Source of the DNA: Rhizoctonia solani
Taxonomy: Eukaryota > Basidiomycota > Agaricomycetes > Cantharellales > Ceratobasidiaceae
Reading direction: 5' to 3'
DNA: 64,000 nucleotides
Assembly: GCF_016906535.1 (NCBI RefSeq)
Contig: NC_057372.1
Coordinates: forward strand, 663,501 to 727,500
Under the pieces are notes generated by a model. That model had not been told where the DNA came from and searched no databases. It was given only the letters and a program-made list of their open reading frames with translations. The stretch's first letter is position 1, and each line of letters starts with the position of its first letter. This document shows positions 55,855 through 64,000 of this stretch, piece by piece. The translations under genes and the position numbers were made by a program.

Positions 55855-57686
55855 ATGAGTACAATCACTAAAGATAACGACGGGTGGATCGAGGCTGCAC
55901 CTTCCAAGGAGGAAACGGGGCCCAAAGGTATGAATTTGATCCAGTCCAAAAATTGGGATCATATCTTATTCAAGCACAACCAGATGAGGCTATTGAAAAC
56001 ATTACATCTCAAATGGGAGAACTAGGGTCTGAAAATTCCGCTACAAACCTACTCAAATCGACTTATGAAGTCACAGTGGGTGTATTTTGCAGACGAAACG
56101 GTGCTGCGCTTACATGAATCAAAGGTTACACTTGCAGACCAACAAGCCGATCCAAATTCCCCTCTTTATAGCATTAAGAAATTTGAAGATTTAGGCCTGT
56201 GAGTCACATTTGACAATCGGCATAAAAGTGCAATTACCATATTGCCTAGCCACGAAAACCTACTCAAGGGAATTTATTCTATGAAATTTCAGCGCCCTTC
56301 CAAGATCCAGGAGCGCGCCTTGCCCCTTTTGCTTCAAAACCCGTAGGCAGCCTGGCTTCATGAAACCATCAATAGCTTACAAGCCCCTTCAGCCCGCGTA
56401 ATATGATTGGGCAATCACAATCTGGGACCGGGAAGACCGCCGCGTTCGTGTTAACTATGCTCAGCCGCGTTGATGAGAGCAACCCAGCTCCACAGGTATG
56501 GCCTCGCCTTTATGGATATTCTTATGTTAACTTGCAATAGGCTATATGCCTCGCGCCTTCCCGAGAACTTGCCCGCCAAATCATGTCCGTCGTAACCAGT
56601 ATGGGTCAGTTTACCAAGGTTACCACAGGCTATGCGATCAAGGATTCTCCTCGGGACGCTCAAGTGCAAGCGCAAATAATTATCGGCACGCCTGGGACAA
56701 TGGCCGATATGATCAGGAAAAAGGCCATCAACATTACTGGAGTCAAGGTGTTCGTACTTGACGAAGCAGACAATATGCTGGATCAACAGGGATTGGGTGA
56801 TCAAACTCTGCGAGTCAAAAAGTGAGCCTGTAGATATACAGCTGAGTGCTATTCTAACGATGAAGTTAGTGCAATGCCCAAAACCTGCCAGATTGTGTTA
56901 TTTAGCGCAACATTCCCACCTCTGGTCAGGAATTTTGCTGCCAAGTTCGCGCCGTCTGCAAACGAAATCAAACTTAAAGAAGAAGAGCTCTCCGTTGAGG
57001 GTATCAAACAATTCTACATGGATTGCAAGGATGAGCAACACAAGTACGACGTATTGGTCGATCTATATAGTCTCCTTACAATTGGTCAAAGTATCATTTT
57101 CTGCAAGGTATGTGCAAACTTTATGCGGGAAAATATATTCCAACACATTCCCACAGCGTCGTGAAGTAGCCGATCAGATCGCTCGGCGAATGAGTGCAGA
57201 AGGCCACCAAGTATCATCACTTCATGGCGCTAAAGATGCAGCCGAGCGAGACACGACGATTGACGATTTCCGAGACGGGAAGTCTAAAGTCCTTATTACG
57301 ACCAATGTCATCTCCCGTGGTATTGATATTCTTCAAGTGAACATGGTGGTGAATTATGATATGCCCCTCACGGGAGATGGAAAGCCCGATCCTGAGACGT
57401 ACCTGCACCGCATCGGTGCGTACCTATAGTCCGGGTTGAATTTATCTAATCTGTTACTTAGGTCGTACTGGACGTTTTGGACGCAAGGGTATCGCCATTA
57501 ACTTCGTCCATGACAGGCGATCTTGGGAAGAGATGAATGCCATCGAAAAGGCGCTCCATCATCCTATCTTACGAGTGGAGACGAAAGATTTCGATGAGAT
57601 GGAAAAGGTATGAATATTATAGGCTGGTGTGTATGAAAGCTAAGCCAATATTGTTCCAGACCTTGCAAAAAGCCATGAAGTCTTGA
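55855..57686 (+). CDS. DBP5: DEAD-box RNA helicase Dbp5
   Basis: The ATP-dependent helicase that remodels mRNPs during export at the nuclear pore. Start [17 protein letters not shown], then a charged linker and [16 protein letters not shown]. The Q region is FQRPSKIQ. Walker A is SQSGTGKTA; motif Ia is [15 protein letters not shown] is motif Ib; VLDEADNML is the DEAD box; LFSATFP is motif III. In domain 2 are [25 protein letters not shown] and [13 protein letters not shown] (motif VI). The end is [14 protein letters not shown], stop 57684-57686. All introns join in phase and every motif is intact. The intron-rich N-terminus includes two very short exons. Confidence 0.92.
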
Positions 57687-57883
57687 GGAGCCAAGGTGAT
57701 GGAAATTAGTGGCGGCCTTCTATTGTCATTTTACCGCCCTTTACCCAGAGTCATAATACATATAATACATCCATCGATGAAATACAGCTACAAAGACAGG
57801 ATCGGAATAAGCTATGTACTCGAAGTTCTAAATAACTGAGAAATATCACATCTCCAATTCAAAAAAATGGATACGGAGTGCAA

Positions 57884-59177
57884 CTACTGAGCTCTAGACA
57901 GGCTTTTGTAGGCAAAGACATGGTGGAATTTTGTCGCATACGATGTGCAAGGGTCTTTCAGCTCCTTGACCGCGCCGTTAACAAGCTCCCGAACTTCATG
58001 CTCGCACAATCCTAGTGTGGAGATTGTTGCAGACAAATTCCTCCAGGAAATGGTCCCATATTGCGCCAGTAGCAGCCGTATCTCCTGTAGCCTAACATCT
58101 GTGTCCCATCCGCCAGCGCAAGCTATTTGAGTGCCCGACCTAATATTCTCAAACGGAAGAAAACAACCGGGTTCACAGCCGTCCCAGACACAAGATTCCG
58201 GAGATAGCCATTCCGCGACAAGCCGACAGGCGTTGACCTCGACCCCTTGTGCGGCTAGTGCGCGATGCAATGTATCAATCGCTTTGTGGGTCAGGGGGGT
58301 TGATTCCATTGAAGGCTGATCAGTATCAAAGCTCTCGTAAAGTGTGGTTTCGGACTCTACTACAAGGAGTAGCCCGCCTGGCTTTAGAAGTCTTTGAGCC
58401 TCTCTCAAAATGCTCGGTACGTCTTTGGTCTGAAGAAATGGCAAAAAGCCGTCAGTAGACGTTATAGACCAGCACACTTACGCACCGTTTCGGTTATATG
58501 CGCTATCCGCACAAAGTCAAAGGTCTCATCATCCTCTAAGATACCGGTGGATATATCGTATACTTCGAATGCTATATTTGCCCTCGGAATATGTTCAGCG
58601 ATGGGAGCTACGTCCAGGCTGAGAAACTGAGCGTGAGGGAACTCTTGCGCCATCTCTTGAACCCTTTTTTACGGAATCGCCGTAAGTGCATAAATACGGA
58701 TAACATGTAAGAGATACCAAGATTAAACACATACCAGGCTCCGTTCCGAGTGCATATGTCCAGTACCCGAGGCGTATAACCTTGCCGGGGTTGTAATACT
58801 TCGGCAACGGGTCCAAAACAATTGCCTCGATATACAAGCTTGAGCAATTTATGCTGCAAGTCTAACCGCCGATATTCGTCTATGGGATGCCATATGGGTG
58901 CATTAGGATTATTGACAAACATTCTGCCGTTAATCTCATAGAAGTAATCTGAATCTCGATTAGAAGTGTGCGTTCAACGAGGGATATTCTATTTTTACGG
59001 ACCTGATATCTCACACGACATAATTGTGTCACCTGAACTAGATGACTCGCCTGAGTCACTATCGACATCTGAATCATAGATGTCCTCAAGATCGGGTTGG
59101 GGCTTGACCCAGTACACGATCCCCTCTGATTCAGCATCGTAGTAAGCGCTTGCCATGAAAAGTTGGGTTGGAGACAT
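57884..59177 (-). CDS. SAM-dependent methyltransferase, LaeA/UMTA-like
   Basis: Starts at 59175-59177 with MSPTQLFMASAYYD and an acidic Ser-rich N-terminus. After an intron: NYFYEINGRMFVNN, WHPIDEYRRLDLQHKL, then the SAM-binding motif I RVLDICTRNGAW. Next comes EFPHAQFLSLDVAPIAEH (motif II acidic residue), DDETFDFVRIAHITET, LREAQRLLKPGGLLLV (the post-motif helix), and a C-terminal cap ending LSRAQ, stop 57884-57886. This layout is typical of UMTA-type methyltransferases related to LaeA, often regulators or enzymes of secondary metabolism. The usual GxGxG of motif I is here CTRNG, which keeps only one glycine. It is convergent with DBP5 and 198 bp apart. Confidence 0.82.
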
Positions 59178-59824
59178 GATGAAAACTCTCTAGGAGTTTC
59201 TGGGCATATATAGTTTTCAACGACGCCACACCTAGCAGCATCCCACCTCAAACATTCCAATTTTTTGCGAATTCAGGCCATGTCTAACAATCGCGGCCCG
59301 CGGAAGAGCCCTCCGCTCTGCATCAACACAATCCACTCCGAGAGAGGTTGCCCGAAGCCTCGGTAGCTATTGGTGGAAGTCTGTGGCTCGCTATCGAGCA
59401 CAGCACACGAATCATGGATCTTTGGGGAATGCGCCTCGAGCCTACTGCTGTTCTTGGACATGCGTCGTGTTGTGGCGACAGCGCACTTCGTCATGTGACG
59501 GATGTGTTTCCCTCTCGTTGGTAAGGTTTCAGGGAGGTAAGTTGGATGGGAGTGGCGTACTTGGATGTCATCCAACGGGCTTTATCCTCTATTGGCAGGG
59601 GCGTTCAAACTAGCCAATGAGCTTGAGCGAGCCGAATTCTGATCGAGATGAAGTGACCAATCAATCTCAACTGGTCCCGACGGCCTAGCGCCTCAATTAA
59701 AAATCAAATTCGTCCCTCGTCTTGTTCATTAGTCTCGTTTAAGCTATAGTTTAGACGGCTTCGAGATTCACTCGAAGCTATACATGCCACATACGCTACG
59801 CAACCATGCCTCCCAGAAGCACAT
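59178..59824. other. Intergenic, no gene supported
   Basis: About 650 bp. Overlapping frames (59383-59613 plus, 59273-59575 minus) have no features. The region should hold the methyltransferase promoter and the 3' side of the carrier gene. Confidence 0.4.
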
Positions 59825-61251
59825 CTACGGCTTCGGGCCACGAAGTTTCCGAATAAACAACATAATCACCAACGCATACCGCTCAAACTGATCTTTCAAC
59901 ATGAACAACAAAGCTTGAGCCAAGACCGCCTTCGTGATCTGGGCACCCATACCCTAAATAATGTACGTTAGCAAAAGAAAACCACGATCGTTTTGGCATG
60001 ACACACCTGGTACCAACCAAGCACCCCATCTTTGCGTAGTACCTTTGCCAATAGTTTAACGGCACTCTTTTGGTGCTTGGCGGTCTTCCTAGGGGCTTTA
60101 GGTGTTTGGGCGACGCTGTGTCCATACTTCGTTACTTCGGCATAGGATGCAGTTAGATCACCCTCCTCTACGCCCTTAATGTCCGAGAACTCTGATTCCG
60201 ATTCAGAGCTTGAATCACCTGACTCAGGCCGAGAGATACTTCCTGCTTGCAATCGAACCTTGGCCATAATGTACGGATAAGTGACCTTGAGATGTAGCGA
60301 TTTTTTTTTTATTAATGAGTTCCAGGATAGTCACTTCCAGTAGGCATTACTCACCACTGTGGCGAGCGTCTTTGAAAGTGCGCCAACGAGGAACGCTTTG
60401 CCTGGGGTAAGTTTTGATGAATTGGTACTTGCTAGCATAATACTTTTGATACGCTCGAAGGCCCCGTAAGTAATGGCCGGGTTGACGGTGAGAACCATGC
60501 TTGGTTTGATACCTGCCCAAAGGCCAGTCACACCATCTTCTTTGACAATTTCACGGCCGACATCGATGAACGAGCTTGATTCGGTTCCAGCCGCATTTTT
60601 CGACTTTCCAATTTGTTGTCGGGTGGCAATTACAGAAACGGGAAGAGTAAAAATTTGGGCAAGAGCGCCCGCGGCAGCCCCCAAGAGTAGTTCAATTGAT
60701 GTGGAAAGTTGTTGTGCTTTTCCAGAAGGCTGCTTCCGTGTGAGACGCTTGATGTATGTTGTACGGACGAAGCTGTAGAAGAAAAAGTAGGCGTATTCTA
60801 GGGGTGGGAATGATCAGGTACGACGTCGCATCATAGCTCAGGTTTGGTAGTAACATTAGGCCGGAGACTCACGCATGAAAAATGTATTTGCCATACTAGC
60901 TCCGAACCCTCCGTAGCACCCTTTTACGCCTTCTTCCTTCAGTATACGTACTAAAAGTGGTACGATAGATAGACGATCGTGTCCGTCTCGGCCTTTGCCT
61001 TTCCTATCCTTCTCGGATCCATCTGTGGCCTGGATTCTGGTCTTTGCCCTGAATATTTGTTTGTAAGCGGCATAGTCTTTCGATCCGTTATTTCACTTCC
61101 ACCTACGTATCTAAAGGATAAACCACACTGTACAACGAGTCAGAGGTATCACTAGCTAGGCTTGAATTGATCCTCACGCATTACTGAAAACACCTCCCAA
61201 CGCCCCTGCGAGGGCGTGGCCAAACGGAGTAAGTTGCTCTTGTTGTGACAT
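59825..61251 (-). CDS. ANT1: Peroxisomal adenine nucleotide carrier, Ant1/PMP34-like
   Basis: A mitochondrial-carrier-family member of the peroxisomal ATP carrier type. Start 61249-61251 (MSQQEQLTPFGHALAGALGG). The three signatures are YPLDTAKTRIQ, LPVSVIATRQQ and YPYIMAKVRLQ, the last form characteristic of Ant1/PMP34. Between them are CYGGFGASMANTFFM, AYFFFYSFVRTTY, LWAGIKPSMVLTVNPAITY and SKLTPGKAFLVGALSK. After the third signature lies an insert of about 50 residues rich in Ser/Glu (SGDSSSESESEFSD), then VLRKDGVLGWYQGMGAQITK and the final span, stop 59825-59827. All exons join in phase. The protein imports ATP for fatty-acid activation if it acts as its relatives do. Confidence 0.85.
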
Positions 61252-61537
61252 GGTAGAAGTGGGTGGAGTCTCGAATGACGAAAGCGCCGAGTATCGTGAG
61301 TTCTTATGGCTGTTGGCACTGGCGTTCAAATGCAATGATATGTTCCGGATCGGCTGCAAGTAGCGCAATAACCGGCTTTAGTCAGCGGTCATGTGAATGA
61401 ACATTCCGTCAATACGATATCCTCAAGGACGAACGTCATTTACGCAATCAATGTGATCAAGCAATTGTAACCGAAGTATATTAATAAGTCGAGTATCATA
61501 AAAACCTTGAAATACCTCGCATCCAAGTACAGTATGA

Positions 61538-63279
61538 TCACCCTTTAAACCCGAATCCATATATACCCCCCGATACCTTCAGAAGCGGTAAATCCTGGAC
61601 TCCTCGCAATGGAACCCAATCATCATCTGGCCTTCCATACACCCTATAGGTCTCTTTGCTAACTCCAGAGGGCTGAAGCTCCTTGAGTATTGATATAGTG
61701 GGGCTGGGAGTAGAATTAGGGGTTGCGAATGAGAGACAACTCGCAGCGTCTGTCGGTATAGTCCTAGGTTTCTGTTTCGATGTAGGGGTTGGGCCTCCCT
61801 TGCTTGCTGCAAAGCCATAATACCCAGGACAGTCTCCAGTAGGGAACCTATATGCACTGTTCGTAACAATAATCAGGGCTACAATATGTCTACCGGGTGC
61901 TGTCTACCTACAGATAGACACTTCTCAGGAACGTAACCCCTAGCGTATATTCCGTTCCTGAGGATTTCATGACTCCAACATTGCAGTAGCCAGGTGCCGC
62001 GATACCGCTGGTAGGTCGGATCAGGTCTGTCTGGTTGACGAGATAATCAACGCCTAAATATAGAATAAATAACCGGACGTATTCCCCATTATAAGCGACC
62101 AATAGGCGTACCATTGATTTCAACGGAAAACTCAACCGAAGGGGTCTCTGTACCGTTACACCGAACTCCAAAGGTTTCGTTATTCGGGGGATAGATGTTG
62201 ATAAATTGGTTTGGTCCTATAAGAGTGTCATTCATTATGTACATCTCGAGGTCCTGTACGTAAATGTTTCTGCTGACTGACTGGATTTTAGTGCTCCATT
62301 CTGTCTGGTAGTATTAGAACGAGTGGACAACTTACGAGTATCGATGCTTGCATTCAATGGAGAGGGGAGAGGGAAGGCATTTCCATTGTACCCTTTCAGT
62401 GCGTCTATTTGTATTTTAGGGGAATCGTCTATGAGTGGTACCCAGTTGATTTCTCCCTCATAATCATTAGGGTCGAGCGCTCCAATAGTCAACTGAGGGT
62501 TTTCACCGCCCATACGAAGCCCCCAAACAGGGTTGAGAAGTTGGCCTTGCTCATTTAGGCGGTACAAAACACTCTGCTTGCGCCGGGTCTCGTTTGACTG
62601 GGGCACGAATAAGCCAAGATGACCTGAAATCGAGCAACTCTGAGCATACATCCACTTTTTTCTCAGTCGACTCACCTCCTGCAAATCTGAGCTGAAATTT
62701 CGGGGACATCCGGTCAATGAAAGCTTCAAGAAGATTCAAATGGTATTTCTTCAGGGCTGAAACGTGATCTATACGCACCCATGGGGGATTGAACATCTTG
62801 TAAAAGACCGCCCAGTGTGATTGTTTCGCTGCCACGAGTTCCCCCGAACATGCCATCCCCAAAGAGCCCCAGGCTAGGCTAAATTTTGGCAAAGACGTGA
62901 CGACAAGCTCTGGCGCAAATTAGTAAGATCGCTCACATCTTGTACGATCGATGACGACACAGACGTGTCGTACATCCCCTCAGTTGGGCAGTAGATACAA
63001 TCTGGCGTAAGGGCGAACTGAGTCGAGGAGCCAGTGTCAATAGCAAAAGATGTGTTTTGAGGCGGAGTACCCAGAGCAACATCTGCCCCAGGTATATGTG
63101 ATAACATATCTCGTATCCGTGGAGGGCCATGAACTGGGATCCTTGCCCAAGCTAGAAAAAATATATGCTATGTTAGTTTGCGATTGCTTAGTGAGTTGGA
63201 GACTTGCTCTTGGTAGCATCCACACCACATCCCAACAAGAGAGTTAGTAGAGCAGTTTGCCATTGAGAGGAGACCATGG
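61538..63279 (-). CDS. Pepsin-like aspartic protease (A1 family), secreted
   Basis: A likely secreted peptidase with many exons. The hydrophobic signal-like start (63277-63279, MVSSQWQTALLTL) needs one base restored to stay hydrophobic. The first catalytic motif is AIDTGSSTQFA. CIYCPTEGMYD follows (Cys pair), then LFGDGMFGGTRGSETITLGG. The region with LFVPQSNETRRKQS and GLRMGGENPQLTIGALD is followed by the second motif area NASIDT, where the residue after Thr is at an intron and is not clearly Gly. The C-terminal part is FGVRCNGTETPSVEFSVEING and VTFLRSVYLAYRFPTGD. A Ser/Pro-rich tail ends near 61538-61540. Several NxS/T sites suggest glycosylation. The first intron may be GC-AG (donor GCAAGT at 63207). 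Confidence 0.7.
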
Positions 63280-63625
63280 CTCTGTGCGACTGCGTCGGGG
63301 CGTGTTGCCAAGTCTTTTTTAAGAATCTTCAAGTTGGGTCAGAAAATTTGCTGAAGTCAACATGAACACAGAGGATGCTAGAAGCCCTGGATACTGTTGT
63401 CGTGCTTGGCAGGAGCGTTCATATACAATAAATCATTCGAAGCACCGGCTCCGAATGCCACTCGGCGAAAGCGCCACTCTCGAAGGGCTGTCGTTCAATT
63501 AGAGAACTGGGACCCCGGAGAGTCGCGTTGGGATTAGTAGCCTTATGCTGAGTTTTTTTACGTGTTATTATCAGTATACGAGTGAGAGACCAAAAGTTGT
63601 AGAGCGCATTATTTACAAAGATACA
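63280..63625. other. Intergenic, promoter of the aspartic protease
   Basis: About 350 bp between two minus-strand genes. No coding potential seen on either strand. Confidence 0.4.
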
Positions 63626-64000
63626 TCAATCTATATGTAATGAATGCCCCGGTCCGCCATTGTTGACTAAACGGATTGTCCTATTTTCGAGTGTCTTTAT
63701 GACAACATCCTCCGGTAATGTCCCTTGTGTGCGATCCGCATATTTGACGTCCTCGCATACACGACCAAGATTGGAATTCGCCAATGCTGCAGATACGGAA
63801 ACTAATGTAAACTGCTCCGTGTCTGACCTAGGTAGCAAACGTTGATGAAAACCGCGGCCAAGGTGAACAGAATCGTTGACACAACAACATGAGGTAGTGA
63901 ACTGGTAAACACCAATTCATCTCTTGCATTCGCCCAGGAACGAAGCTCGATGACATTCGGCCAGAAAGGTAGGAGCGCATAGCTGCTTGTTGGGCTACGC
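63626..64000 (-). CDS. 3' end of an orphan membrane protein, cut by the window edge
   Basis: Only the C-terminal portion is present. It has a polar stretch (FWPNVIELRSWANARDE), a transmembrane segment (VVVSTILFTLAAVFINV), then a cytosolic tail (RSDTEQFTLVSVSAALANS, then RVCEDVKYADRTQGTLPEDV). It ends HSLHID with the stop at 63626-63628. A single missing base near 63841 (in a T run) separates span from tail. The one-span plus tail layout is like the 12.0-14.0 kb gene, but sequence similarity is not evident. Family unknown. Confidence 0.55.

Noticed and set aside
1..64000. Transposable elements, rRNA, CRISPR arrays or viral insertions
   Set aside because: No terminal repeats, transposase, reverse transcriptase or integrase motifs were recognised by eye, and no repeat-spacer structure exists.

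Overview
The window is nuclear DNA from a filamentous basidiomycete, probably an Agaricomycete. A Rhizoctonia-like fungus is my guess from the gene families and was not tested. Nearly every gene is split by many introns of about 50-70 bp with GT...AG ends and CTRAY-type branch sites. Families typical of the group are present: a PriA-like cysteine-rich secreted protein, etherase-like glutathione transferases, a LaeA/UMTA-like methyltransferase and multi-exon orphan membrane proteins. Because exons are short, most genes had to be assembled by hand from exon pieces in different frames. CDS coordinates therefore run from start codon to stop codon and include introns.

Layout. 0.9-2.7 kb: the 3' end of an unidentified gene and a cytochrome b561. 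3.4-10.4 kb: an APC-superfamily amino-acid/amine permease, a small EutQ-like cupin and a copper amine oxidase, together a candidate amine uptake and oxidation module. 10.5-18.8 kb: a cytochrome b5 (Irc21-like) protein, an orphan membrane protein, and the XPG/Rad2 repair nuclease. 18.9-24.6 kb: a glutathione transferase, a PriA-like protein, and a divergent pair made of QCR10 (respiratory complex III) and NOP16 (ribosome biogenesis). 25-32.5 kb: an IML2/TTC39-family protein and a Zn2Cys6 transcription factor. 32.5-44.9 kb: a gene-poor stretch holding one orphan gene, TMA7 (64 aa, split by a 9-nt micro-exon) and two tandem glutathione transferases. 45-53.6 kb: EDE1-like endocytic scaffold, protein O-mannosyltransferase PMT2 and GPI2, all acting in endocytosis or the secretory pathway. 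53.7-64 kb: an intron-containing tRNA-Asn(GUU), a mitochondrial carrier, DBP5 helicase, a methyltransferase, a peroxisomal-type carrier (Ant1/PMP34), an aspartic protease, and the 3' end of another orphan membrane protein.

A cross-cutting observation affects every model. At least nine genes (permease, amine oxidase, XPG, PriA-like, IML2, EDE1, GPI2, aspartic protease, terminal membrane protein) need single-base corrections, almost always one missing base next to a short homopolymer, to keep a conserved frame. Several are essential single-copy genes, so I read these as sequence or assembly errors rather than pseudogenes. No transposon, rRNA, CRISPR array or origin was recognised.
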